Positions 12,483-23,675 of a stretch of 64,000 nucleotides of DNA are shown here, piece by piece (within the stretch, counting starts at the first letter, position 1; each line of letters starts with the position of its first letter). The notes under the pieces were generated by a model. The model was not told the DNA's origin and ran no database searches. It worked only from the letters and a program-made list of their open reading frames with translations. Both the position numbers and the translations under genes were made by a program. The stretch spans positions 45,546,264 through 45,610,263 of the forward strand of contig OX637289.1 in the NCBI GenBank assembly GCA_951799445.1. Reading direction: 5' to 3'. This stretch comes from Pseudisothecium myosuroides. Lineage: Eukaryota; Streptophyta; Bryopsida; Hypnales; Lembophyllaceae.

Positions 12483-13760
12483 TGCCACCCGCAACATGAT
12501 CTATACAATACATGATGGACCTAATTCAATTTCGTTCAAGTTATAAAATTTCATAGCCTCACTTCATCCAAATTAACACTTATTGAGGTGAATTCATTGA
12601 AGAGGGGAGCATAATTTTTATAAATTTTTTTAATAGTTAACAATTAACACTTATTAGTGTATATTTTGGAATTATTTGGAGGAGCGCAATTTTCCTTAAA
12701 ACATATGTGATTTTAACACTTATCAAGGTAACAAATATTGAGAGTGAATTGTGTTTAGTGATCATTGTGTTTAAACTTCAAAAATTTGTAACTTATTCCA
12801 CAAAGGTTTAAAAAATATGAAACAACTTGGATTATATAGCAATTCCATTTTTCACTTCCCACAAAAATTTACTAAAAATTGTTTTTCAAGGAATTTAGCA
12901 TCCTCAAAAAGGCAATGAACTCTGTTAAATGGTTGCTTTAAGAATACACTACCTTAGGTATTGAAGGCATGTGGAATTTATACAAGTTTAAAATATATTT
13001 TGAGAGTCCTTAAAATGTTCATTAACCTTGGAAGTACAAATTGGCCACTATGGAAATCATCTTTTTTGCTACAATGTGAATTATCCACACTATTAAAGTA
13101 AAGAGAGTAATCATTGGAGGGCAAAACTAATTTGCAAGATCTCCCTTTCTTGCACAAAATTCCAGGGATGAACAATTGCACTTCTATCTTACATGCAAAG
13201 ATTCTCTGTCATCCATCAAACCATTTTAGTCTACAACACCGTTTTAGGTCAATAGGGAGCAAAATTTATATCAATAAAGAATAGAGAGAGAGTGGAGAGA
13301 GAGAGAGAGTAATGTTGCTTTTTTAACCTTGGTACATTGATTACAATTTGTTCAAATATTTACAAAAAAAAATTTTTGAGACCGAAACACTCAAAATTTT
13401 CTTTAAAATTGTGCATCTAAACTCACACGCACAAGCACACTACATTGTGCAACAAAATTGCATACCTAAAAATTTGATCTGCATGAGCAAATAAGTCAAA
13501 AGTCCAAGTGCAATTTGGTTTTATAGATTTTTAGGGATTAACGGTTTGAATTTTATAGGGTTAAAAACTTTTTTTTCATTTTTTACAAAGTGCCAAAGTG
13601 GCGATACATAATGCTGTAGTGGTATTCCAAATTATAGCATTCATCCAGATATTTGATAGCAAATATTGCATTAGGACACATCACATGTTTATAATTTGGT
13701 TTTCAGTGACAATCTGGTGATTTTATCCAATATATAATTATAATTAGAAGTTTTCTGGTG
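12483..13760. repeat. Duplicated spacer downstream of gene 2
   Basis: About 12760-12935 matches 27000-27180, and 12950-13600 matches 31450-31600 joined to 32320-32900. Part of it (about 13010-13230) has a third, diverged copy at about 40430-40640. A GA-rich run (gagagagag) lies near 13285-13310. It also holds the empty site (TTAA, ttgctTTAAGAataca near 12940-12957) of a 4.25-kb insertion in the other spacer. No gene seen. Confidence 0.6.
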
Positions 13761-14208
13761 AAAAACTTCATGGTTTTCTGCCATTATTTAGCAAAATTAA
13801 TTTCTTTTTGTACAATCTGGCACTAGAAAGCCAAAGAAAAAGAAGCTTTGATCCGTACAATGTACTGAACTTGGCAAAGGCTTGTTGACATATGAATTGA
13901 AACAAGATTCCAATGAGCTTAAATTCTACATAGAAATGCACCTTGTTGGAATAAATTTGCAAAACAGTTGGGCAAAAGACATTAAACCGCCATTTAATCA
14001 ACCGCTGAGGTAATGTACATCCTCTTTAAAATCAATAGGTACCTAAGAACTATCCAAAAACCTCACAGTGACACTCTAGATCACTTCAGTGGCAAATGAA
14101 TGGTCGCCACTTCTACAGATGTCCCATTTCGGGAGAATCCATGCCTTATTGCAATTCATAAGAATAAATCAGATTCAAGACCTAATTCCGAGCCAGCAAG
14201 CAAAGAAC

Positions 14209-16282
14209 TTACATGCTAGCATCCCATTCGCTGAAGTCTGGGGAGCAGCCAAATGCTGGAGTAATGTGTTGTCCCGACAGAAACGCCGTGGACGCCGCTT
14301 TGTTGAACGTATTCGACGGGTGGATCCCATCCCAGCTCACAACGGCAGCCTCATCCTTGCACGGAGTCAACGGCAAAGTCATCGTCAAGTTCACAAACTT
14401 GCCGTCCACTAATCCTGCATGCCCGCAGGTCACCTTGTTGTTGAAGTTGTAGTCGCCGCCAATGCCGCAGCACGCCTTCAGAGGCTCCGTCACGTTGTAG
14501 CTCTCGGGGTGCTTCAAAATGTCCTGGTACACTCCGTAACCGTCACCGTAGAAAATGCTGATGTGAGGGTAAGTCTTCCTGAGCTTCTCCACCTTCTGCT
14601 TCAGCGCCTTGTTGTGCGCTTCGCTGATGGCGTTCAGTTTCTTGATGCAACCGAAGGAGTCGTACTCCAAGCCCTTGCCCTTGAAGGCGGTGAGAAGCGC
14701 AGGGATGCAGCCCAGAGGGGGGAGGTTCACCACCAGGATTTGCGTGGCGATGGGCAGGTACAGCGCAGGTTTGCCGGGAGGGATGTAATAGTACGGAGTC
14801 ACCATGCCCTGTAATCGAGGCCACCCAGGGTCATATAATTAGGTCAAATCTCGTGCAGCGATGCTGAAAATATATACAGTACTACAATGTCTTTTACTGG
14901 TGCACGGGTTCTCCGTTTCGGTAATTGACCAATTCACTGATAAGCAAATGCATTAGCTAGAAAATGGGAAGCTGGGAAGTGAGGAACTGCATGCGCAGAA
15001 TGGAATCCGGTGAAGTGAGGAGGAGCCTGCTACTTACGACGATGAGATCTTCGATGGCTTTCACGACATCGGGAACGATCTTCTTGGTCTGCTTGATGTT
15101 GAGAGTCCCGTCGTACAAGCTGAAGAAGTAGTCTTGGTAGCCAGCGTACACCACGAACAGAGACTGGTTGAAATCGGCCAGCTTCGGCAGGGTCTGCACG
15201 AATCCAGCTGCAAGAAGCACATTACGTGTAAGACTTTAATTCCCGTCAAGGACTCGGCATAAATAATCTAACATTCCGTCTAAACCTCGAGTAGAAATGC
15301 ATTTCGAGAAGCTATATGACAATTGGTGTCGTGAGAAGCATGTTCCAAGAAGTGCGTGGGCGACAAGGAAAACTTACTGGTAGAGGGGTAGGTCTCGTAA
15401 AACCACACACGGATCTTGTAACGGGTGAACCACTGGAGCTGCACATCCAGGGAGAAGGGAGTGTTGAATCCGGAGTCCTTTTTCCACACTTTCACAGTTC
15501 GAGCGGGAGCACCGTACGCGGCGAAATTGCAGCCGGTTCTGAAATCGCCTGCGATTCCTCTTAGATATGCGTAGATGGGCCGTTGCCTCACTCCAAAGGC
15601 TGCACCAGGGTCCAAAAAACCTTAATCAGATCACTCGCTACCTAATCAAATTAAAGTCCAAAAGTCCTTGAAAACCAAACAGATTTTACTAGTTAACAGA
15701 ATCTAATATTTCTCAGACCCACAACTAGCCAGAAATCTAGAATAGTAGTTGATTACTGATTCATTTACGACGAATCCGAGCTACGAATTGCCGCTACAGC
15801 ACTACTGACACCAAACATGAACATTCAGCCTAGACCCAAAACCGAAAAAGCTCAAAATTATTGCAGAACTAGGAATACTAGCTAGCTATGGACTGATTCG
15901 ATCACACCCAGTGAACCGCTGCAAGACACTCTCTCACTCATTCGGATGTGCATGATCACTCCATTTAGATGGAATTTCAACCCGAGTGGCCGAGTGTAGT
16001 TATCAAATTCTTACCAAGGAAGTCAATCAGCAATTTGCCATTGGAGAATCGATCAGCGGCGTGCATGGGAAACACCTGGCCATTGGGACCAATCTCCGCA
16101 TTGGCAAACTGATCTGGAAACGCACCAATGCTGTTTCCAGTGTCAGTCAGCGAGTCTCCGAAGGCAAAGACCCCCGGGTAAGTGCAGTTCGGCAGAGCCG
16201 AATTCTCAGCCACTGCGACTTGGAAGAGCGCACAAACCAGCAGAACCGCACCAGCTCCCAGCACCATCGTTGCTCTCGCCAT
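14209..16282 (-). CDS. GDSL esterase/lipase, gene 2 (complete)
   Basis: A secreted SGNH-fold hydrolase, predicted to cleave ester bonds of lipids or acylated cell-wall molecules in the apoplast; the substrate cannot be read from sequence. The exons are 16282-16015, 15599-15378, 15207-15038 and 14808-14209, all joined by GT-AG introns, giving 1260 bases and 419 residues. Residues 1-25 are a signal peptide. Block I has Ser44 (FAFGDSLTDTGN). Block II is around Gly112 and Asn114 (GCNFAAYGA). Block III at 186-189 reads GYQD rather than the usual GxND. PLGCIP follows near 251, and ACCGIGG near 332. Block V has Asp380 and His383 (DGIHPS). Likely N-glycosylation sites are NCT, NVT and NLT. From exon 2 to exon 4 it is nearly identical, introns included, to gene 3. 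Confidence 0.93.
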
Positions 16283-16471
16283 GATGCACCAGGGATGCGC
16301 ACACCACCTAGCTCGCTCGCTCGCTCCTTGGGTTACAAATTGCTATCACAATTGCAGGTCGTAACAAAATGTTGCAAGTTCGAACAATTGCAACGCTACG
16401 CTAGTAAGATCTGATCGATACATCACCCGATCGAGTTCCAGACGATGATCTTCCTAAGAACATCTCCGACC

Positions 16472-16477
16472 TTTATA
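16472..16477 (-). promoter_or_regulatory. TATA box of gene 2
   Basis: On the minus strand this reads TATAAA, 190 bases upstream of the ATG, within the promoter and leader block conserved in all four copies. Confidence 0.6.
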
Positions 16478-16601
16478 GCGGCCAAGCGCGGAAGAGTCGC
16501 TGCAGGACTTCAGTAGTTCCTTCGGTTACCGATAATAATATTCATTTATTGTTAAAGTACGTTGCAATTTCCACTTGCAGACATGAGATGCCATGATGGC
16601 A

Positions 16602-16860
16602 GGACGTTGAATCCGTCCCATGAAGTGGGACGAGCAGTGTAAATTTTTTATTTTCTGGGGTAAAAGTAAGAAAAAAAGCCCCTTGTTTTGTGCCATGTCT
16701 GTCTAGGGTATATTGTAGACCTCCCTCAGCGAATTCGGGGTCTCTAAATGCAAATATGAATTCAAAATTTGCAAATTTTTTCATATGTGGGAAATGAAAA
16801 ATTTCCGTCGTGGTAATTCCGCCCTGCTGGTGCCACTGCGTGGAACGGGTTTAACGTCCC
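16602..16860. mobile_element. Family E (GGACGTT) element, Mutator-like
   Basis: A 259-base element with long inverted ends: left GGACGTTGAATCCGTCCCAT, right the inverse of GGGACGTTAAACCCGTTCCA, pairing over about 37 bases. Related copies lie at 46964-47187, 59518-59783 and, degraded, 28717-28976 and 59130-59330. Long terminal repeats and the 9-bp duplication of the 46964 copy suggest the Mutator superfamily. It sits about 320 bases upstream of gene 2 and is not at the same position as the copy upstream of gene 4. Confidence 0.6.
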
Positions 16861-18002
16861 AAGTTGAATGCCATGGCATAACTTGGCAACTGCTGTTTGC
16901 TGTTTCCCTGTTTAGGATTAATATTTTTTTTTGGCAAAAGTGAGGCACTGGAAGAACTGTATCAAGAGTGATGGATCGAATACAAGCCAGTTTTGCTGAT
17001 TATTGAAAAACTAATTGGAAGAAATGGATATTGCTGATTTTGAGTTAGGAAATTTTGCGAACTGTTTGGGTTTCTCTGTTCGTTGGTATGCAGCGGCCCT
17101 ACCCTCCTGAAATCAGGGAATTGCATTTCTTTCTTTTTTGATAAAACGAAGGAACAATTTCAGTCCTAGCAGATGCGAAGAAGAAACGCAGCCACAGGTG
17201 CCACAGCAACAGAGCAACGCTCCAGTGTTTCTTCTATGCACGATTTTTTGCCAATTGACTGCAGCCAAAAGTTGACTATTTTTTGTAAAGGAATTTTTCA
17301 TTTTTGGGAGGTCTAAATAGCCAAATTATTACTGTATTTTGAGTCCAATAGACAAATTTTACCTAGATATCACCTAGTTTTGATATAATTATCACCAAAT
17401 ATCACCCAAGTATGACACAAGTATCGAAGAAACAGATGGCTCCTTCTTCAAAAAAATTAAAAAATTAAAAAAAAAAAAAGTGAATGGCTCATTGATGGCC
17501 AAAACTGCAAACACTGAACCAAAGAAAGCCCATTCAGGGTATAAAATTACTAATGTATACAATAGAGATGAAAATACATTAACCTTGTACCGTTGCTATG
17601 GCCATTAGCCCCTAAAGGACTAGCATGCGTTTTTGGGCAACATATAAATTTTGGGCAGGTCCGTGTGGCTAGAAATTTGCATATTTTAGACTAACCTTTT
17701 AATAGAAGGTGGAGACGAGGAACATCTTCCATATGCTTTAAATTTCATGACATTTGAAAATATGAGTCAAAAGTTATTGCATGATATGTAGTTTGTTTCT
17801 CAACTTAGGCAGTCCAGATCGATAGATTAAAAACTGTCAATGCTACTACAAAACCGTGACACTAAAGGTAGAGAATTTACGGTTAGGAGTTCCAGAGAAT
17901 TAATTAAAATACAAAAAGCAATTAGGCAATCCAAACAGCTGTCAATGCTACTAGAAAGTTACAGTATTGATTTTACTATTATGGAAAATAGAAACACATC
18001 CC
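16861..18002. repeat. Gene 2 upstream spacer
   Basis: About 16870-17420 matches the upstream of gene 4 inverted (46500-46960) and the upstream of gene 3 (38770-39010). A frame at 17301-17113 (minus) has a recognisable counterpart at 46550-46726 (plus): both encode MKNSFTKNSQ and LLAAVNWQKIVHR. It is short, lacks known motifs, and probably just reflects recent duplication. At 17609-17830 lies a truncated family A end (TTAG in place of TTAA), useful as an empty-site reference for element B4. Confidence 0.5.
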
Positions 18003-18121
18003 ATTGTTCTGGTTTTTTTCAACATGTTTGTTCTGGTTTTTTTCAACATGTTTGTTCTGGTTTTTTTCAACATGTTTGTTCTGTTGCTTTCAACATGCTT
18101 GTTCTGTTGCTTTCAACATGT
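18003..18121 (+). repeat. Minisatellite, 23-24 bp unit
   Basis: Five tandem units. The first three read ttgttctggtttttttcaac plus atg, and the last two carry ttgctttcaac instead of tttttttcaac. The unit occurs singly at the edge of block R1 upstream of gene 1 (about 1115-1152), so it expanded locally in this copy. Confidence 0.85.
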
Positions 18122-18390
18122 CAATACCAATATGAAATTAATTTTCACTGCCTTGTGCAATCCCCCACGACTTACTGAGCCAAGGAAACATAACGTGCTC
18201 TCAGTACATAAGATTGACGATGCGGTTGGTAAGTTAGTCAATGCATGTGACTTCTGTTGTGCTTCAGTTGTCATTTGCCGACAGCCAATTTCCAGTTGTT
18301 CACCAAAAGTTCTAACTTTGCCTGCGAGGAAACAATTCAAAGCGAAAGGATAGGCCATAAAATATTGCCACTTGGCCTGGACTTTTTCCT
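18097..18390 (+). repeat. Upstream block R1, copy 2
   Basis: Same block as at 1138-1475, in the same orientation relative to its GDSL gene, about 1.8 kb upstream of gene 2. It reaches from the minisatellite to the ggcctggac stretch. Confidence 0.6.
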
Positions 18391-18902
18391 CTGATCCCGA
18401 GAAGCATAGTGTACAGTACATCCTCAGAGCATTGTGGACGTACGCTCCTGGCCCAGGCGTCCAAAAAATTCCCCACCACGGACGCGGACAGGGATGGAAG
18501 GAGCCTGGCCATGTTACAATTCTCCCTGCAAACAGTACGACATCGTTGGCTGTAACTTGATCTTGGCAGTTTCTTGAATTGTGGGAGGCAACCTCATTTC
18601 TTGCAATTTTTCTAATGAGTTGGTATGTTCGTTTACTTGTTTGCTTCCCAAATCATAAAAGCAAGAGATTGACTTTGAGTTTGGTGTGATCTCCGAGTGG
18701 GGATGATTGGGGTGTTTACCTGGGAGCTACAAGGCTCGGCCACCCCCATTTCTCCTAGCCTATTTGGTGGCGATGCTCACATGTCTCTAGAATCCCCCAT
18801 AAACGGATAGCCTTGGAGCAAGAAATGCTTTAATTTCCATTGGTTGCCTCAAACAATTCTTCAACTTCCATTGGTTATCACTTGAGAGCTTGCAATGGTT
18901 TG

Positions 18903-19388
18903 CATTAGGAAAAAAATAAGCCCTGCAAGGGGCTGCGAGTTCTGGACATCAAGGGAACGGCTAGGAACGCAAGCTGAAAAAAAAAGCAATTTTATTTTTA
19001 ATTCTTTTTTTCCGGCCAGCTAATTGCAGGGCCAGAACAGCACAACATTGTTCAGTTAAATTATTAAAAATTATTTAAAAATTATTTAAAAAATTAGATA
19101 TTAAAAAAAATACAAAATTACAGAATTTTTAAATCTGACATGGCATGAATGGTGCCATGTCAGATTGCTATTTCTGAAATTTTATTATTTAATTATTAAA
19201 ATAATATTTTAATATTTTTTAATATTTTTTTATTATATTTTTTAATATTTTAATATTTTTTAATTGTGACCACTGTTCATCAATGATGATGAATAGTGGC
19301 CATTGTCCCTCAAAGGGGTTGTGAGTTCTATTTAAGGGAACTCTTCAAAGGAAAGCAGTCCCTTTGAGGGCTCATTTTTTTCCTAATG
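18903..19388. mobile_element. Family B (CATTAG) element B3
   Basis: A 486-base member with ends CATTAGGAAAAAAATAAGCC and GGCTCATTTTTTCCTAATG. It has an internal hairpin (aaatctgacatggc...gccatgtcagatt). The inverted homologous segment near gene 4 (about 44935-44985) preserves the empty site: reading its minus strand, aatggtttg joins ggtgaatgaagg directly, while here aatggtttg and ggtgatcaaagg flank the element. There is no target duplication. Confidence 0.88.
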
Positions 19389-19950
19389 GGTGATCAAAGG
19401 GGGCCATTCAAGGTCCAAATATAGGTGGCACTACCCGGGCAATGGCGCTTTTGCATGAGTTTACCTTTAAAAACAGTTGCTATCTTTACAAATTACTCCT
19501 TGCATTGCTAGGATTTTTATTGAAAATACTATGTCAATTGCACTTTATTTCTTAGACATTGTTTTGAATTTTTGTCTTGTTCTTAATTTGTGAGTGGTCT
19601 AGCACAAAATAGTGTAGAATGTGAAAAATTAGTGAGGGGCAACCTAATTTCACGATTTTGTGTAAGTGAAGAGAACCCCAATTTCTTATTTTTCATCTTT
19701 AAAACATTTACTTTGCAAGTTGGTAAATAGATCCGCTACCTGTAATTCCAAAGGTCATGTTGTGTGGTGGTTGATTTTAACTTGGTGCAATGTCTTGAAT
19801 CAAAACCAACATCCAATCAATACTAGAAGCATAAATACTAGGAGAATAATTTCAACTTAGTGCTTCACTCTCTTTTCTTGGATTTTGTAATCTCATTCAA
19901 TCCATTTTAAGTGATGAAGAGGAATCCAATGGAACCTTTTGTACTTTTAA

Positions 19951-20889
19951 CCCCTAAAGGACTAAGGTCATTTTTCTATCAAAAACCACTCAAAACTGCC
20001 ATTTCTATTACGTTCACCCAATATAGAAAGAAAAAGAGAAAGAGAGAGAGAGGGAGAGAGAGAAACAAACCATAAGCTCTTGTACTTTACTTGCCTGAGA
20101 TTATTTGATAAGAATTTCATGAAATTTGACCGTATAGATTGGAAGATATTAGCATTTGAAGTTGGAAAAAAAATTTGAACGCTGGCATGCGGTTTTAGAT
20201 GTCTTTGACCACCACTTGTAGAAATTTATTGCACTAGAGACTTTGAATTTAAACTTTTTTGTGTTGAAAAATTGAATAGAAAGTCTATGAATTTTTTTTT
20301 TAAAATACACGTGATTTTCATTCTTTAAAAAATTATTGAGTAGAAGACTAGAAGAGAGTCCAAGATTGAAATAAAAACTAACTTGTTAATAGCACTAAGA
20401 TGGAATTGAAGTACAATAATCCCAATGGTGAGATTGTTCTAGCAAGCACACTTAACCTTGTCAAACAATTGTTTTTGAAAAATTGTGAAAATTGCATTCA
20501 GAATTCAATCCTACAAATTATTTTTTCAAAAAGATGCTTAGATTGCCCCCAAAACAAGATTGTTCATGACTTCCACATCACTAATCAAAATGGAATGAAC
20601 CAAAGCTTTACAAGCAGAAAAATATAAGATCTATAAAAATTTATTTTTTAAGAAATTAATTTCAAATTTTTGTGGATTTTTTTTCATGCCCAACAATGTG
20701 AAAATTTCATTTAAAATGGCATAATTTTTGCTCCCGATCACCTATTGAAATAAAAGTTATATTCCCACAAAGCTAATAAGTATTTCTATTTTATGAGAAA
20801 GTTTCAAAAAAATTCATCTAAAATTGAGGTCATAGGAACTTGTCCAAAATCCATTTTGTCCCCTAAGGGAACAATGGTCCTGTAGGGGG
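19951..20889. mobile_element. Family A (TTAA) element A3
   Basis: TTAA (19947-19950) is followed by CCCCTAAAGGACTAAGGTC. The right end is ggtcctgtaggggg followed by TCAA, a mutated TTAA. The body is 939 bases. The left end carries the type I text caaaaaccactcaaaactgcc; the right end carries ccattttgtcccctaaggg. A 75-codon frame inside has no recognisable motif, so the element is non-autonomous. Confidence 0.75.
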
Positions 20890-20920
20890 TCAATGAATGA
20901 AGAATGGGTGTCATCACTAA

Positions 20921-21470
20921 TCTCTAAAGTCCCATTGTTCCTTTGGAGAACAAAATTGATTATAGGTAAGGTCCTACAATTTTCATTTTCATCATGGTTT
21001 TTTGAAACTTTACTTTAAAATATGAAAACACATCAATTTTTTTGGGAATATAAATTTTATTTCTATTGGTACCTGAAAGCAAAAGTTATGCCACTCTAAG
21101 TTCAAAACGGTGATTGTCAAGCAACACAAAAAAATCAAAAAGAGTCAAAATGAAATTTTCAAAATTCTTTTTCTTATAGAAAGTATTTTTGTCTATACAA
21201 AAAGATTTGATTCATTCTTTTTGGACTAGTGATGAAAAAATTGTGGGCAATGTTATTTTTTGGGCAATCTAAGCATCTCCTTGGAAAAAAAACTTATAGA
21301 CTCAACTTTGAAAACGAATTTCAAAAAAATTCAAAGAAATTGTTTATAGGGTCAAATTTGCTAATTAGAATAATATCACTATTGGGATTATTGTATTTCA
21401 ATTCCATTGTACAGCTATTAACCATTTAGTTTTTATTCAATCTTAGACCTACTTCTACTTAACAATTTTT
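20921..21470. mobile_element. Family A element, truncated (paralog of 4219-4745)
   Basis: Begins with a mutated target (CTAA) and TCTCTAAAGTCCC about 30 bases after element A3 ends. It matches 4219-4745 throughout and is truncated at the same place. Confidence 0.5.
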
Positions 21471-21593
21471 TTAAGTGTATTCTCATAAAAAAAATGACTA
21501 GCGCTTCAATTCAATTCATCAACATAGAAATCTTTAAATTCAAGAGGCTTAGACAGTACAACAATTTTAAGCTAAGCAGATTCAAAGCCTTAA

Positions 21594-22480
21594 TCCCTAA
21601 AATTCCTTGACTATGTTCTCACCAAAAATGCTCCAAAATTGCCATTTGTAGTACAAGTACCCGTAGGATCTTGTACTACTCTGGTTTCAGAATATGTGGA
21701 AAAAATTTCAGAAATTTCCATCATGTAGATTGGAAGATATTAGCGTTTGAAGTGGCAAAAGTCCTTTTTTTGGCCCTGCAAAAAATCGGGCAGCTGCACT
21801 TCACAAGGTCAGATTATTATGAAAAAAGTTCCAAAATGGTTGTGCTTCTTTGGATTCATTCTTCAAGGCAAGTTGGCTACATGCTTGGAAATTTTCAGAT
21901 TATTTGGAATTGTACAACATATAGGAAAAAAATAGTAAGTAGAAAGAAGTAGAGAATGGTTCAAAACACTAAACTGTTAAAAAATTAATTATGGAATTAA
22001 AAAATGCCAATCCCAATGGTTGTAATGTTGTAATAGACAATCTACATCCTACAAATTTATTTATTTTGAAAAATATTGAAAATTGAGTGAAATAAACAAC
22101 TTCAAAGTTTATTTTAGAGTAGACGATCCGTAATTGCGCGCAAACTAAAAATCCTCATAACGTTTGACTCATTGATCAGAATGGAATGATTCAAAGCTTT
22201 CCACATATATATAAATCTAAAAAACCAATTTCAAATTTTTTTTTTTGAAAAAAGTGATTTTTTTTATCTGCCCGGACTGCCCGAGTTGAGAAACAAACAA
22301 CATATTAGGCCATAACTTTTGACTCGTATTTCCAAATGTCATGAAATTTGGTGCATATGAAAGATATTCCTCGTCCCCACCTTCTATAAAAATTTCAGCC
22401 CAAAATATGCAAATCTCTAGTCACACGTACCTGCCCAAAAATTCTATATTGCCAAGCAAGACATGTTGGTCCTTTAGGGG
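21594..22480. mobile_element. Family A (TTAA) element A2, with empty site
   Basis: An 887-base element with ends TCCCTAAAATTCC and GGTCCTTTAGGGG, flanked by TTAA at 21590-21593 and 22481-22484. The paralogous spacer has the empty site at 6165-6168. There aaagccTTAAaatataggtag is uninterrupted; here aaagccTTAA precedes the element and TTAAaatgtaggcag follows it. The four-base target duplication is therefore directly observed. Type II ends: the right end contains cctgcccaaaaattc and cttctataaaaatttcagc. There is no transposase. Confidence 0.93.
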
Positions 22481-22867
22481 TTAAAATGTAGGCAGACAAG
22501 GTGCAATTTTTCTTCACTTCAAATATAAACATCTTGCAATTTACAAAGTCAAAGTTTTTAAAATTTCTCCCACATAATTTTATATAAGTCAAGTGCAAGC
22601 TCCTAGAGATAAATATGTAAAAAAACAATTTCTAAAGTTTTTGGCACTTTACAATAGAAATATTAATTTTGAATAGAAGTTGATGAGAAAAAGGTCCTAG
22701 AAGTTGGGACTGTAGGAATTAAATTTTTGAGTGCATATCTTTGTTTGAACTCGGTAGACCTCATGCAAATTTTGGGAAGTAATGGAAAAATCTAGAGCTT
22801 GAGAAAATATAGAGTCTAATGAATGTATTGGGGCCATAAAAGAACCTTTCTTCCAAACTAAAACTTA

Positions 22868-23673
22868 CTCCCTTTATCTCAAAATAAATTTGTGGTTTCT
22901 GAATATTGCTTGTTCGATTTAAATTCAATGTTTCAATGTTCACAGAAATGAAAAAAACGTTGGACGTACTTGATGGTGTCCATGATCAAACTTAGATTAC
23001 CAAAGTTTATTGAAGTTGAATTGCAAAAGTGGATCAAACTAGAATCACCAGATTTGATGTATCTTACTCCAAAAACATTGAGAAGAGCTCATCAAAGTTC
23101 ACTTATAGGAGCTGATTGAAGTTGACTAACACCAACCACTATAAGAAACCTGTGTTATAGGTAACGAGCCCCAATTTTTTAAAACAAATTTTAGGTGATG
23201 TCAATGTTGACAATCCAATGTTTTTATGTCAACATTGATATTAAATTGGACGTTCTTGTTGATATAAGAACATTGGGTTGTCAACATTGACATCACCTAA
23301 AATCCATTTAAAAAAATTGGGGCTTGTTACCTAAAACGCAGGTTTCTTATAGTTAATTTTTCTTAGTTGAATCACAAGAACTCATCAAAGTTGAATGCAC
23401 AGGAGGCAATTGAAGTTCATTGTACATACCGGAGTTGGTAGTAGATTGATCAAAATTCATTACACTGGAGCTAGTTGCAAAATAAGAGAAAATTGACAAT
23501 TTTGCTTGCCTATTTTCAATATGTTCCACTTGATTTTTAATTTTAAAACTTTCACTCCTACTAGAATTGATTAGTAGCAACAAGAACTACAAATTGTTCT
23601 ACAAATTGGAGTACCTTATGCGTTGATCCAGCCTTTTTCTTAAAACTACAGATTTATTTCGAGACTAAGGGAG
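22868..23673. mobile_element. Stowaway-like element (TA target), with empty site
   Basis: Ends CTCCCTTTATCTCAAAATAA and the inverse of CTCCCTTAGTCTCGAAATAA, the classic Stowaway (Tc1/mariner) terminus. Flanked by TA at 22866-22867 and 23674-23675. The empty site is at 7109-7110 (gaaatttactttgcaagg). The length is 806 bases, of which about 218 are a second element inserted at 23137-23354. Confidence 0.9.
23137..23354. mobile_element. CACTA-like palindromic MITE, nested
   Basis: Ends CACTATAAGAAACC and GGTTTCTTATAGT, with the interior nearly palindromic over its full length (aggtgatgtcaatgttgac pairs with gtcaacattgacatcacct). It lies inside the Stowaway-like element. A related, degraded copy ends at 53341 (tgatttcttatagtg). 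CACTATAAG fits the CACTA superfamily; a 3-bp target duplication is not clear. Confidence 0.7.
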
Positions 23674-23675
23674 TA

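Noticed and set aside
14419..14814. Long plus-strand frame opposite exon 4 (131 codons; also near 36562 and 48965)
   Set aside because: It is the antisense shadow of the GDSL exon. The sense frame carries the catalytic motifs and splice sites; the shadow has no motif of its own.
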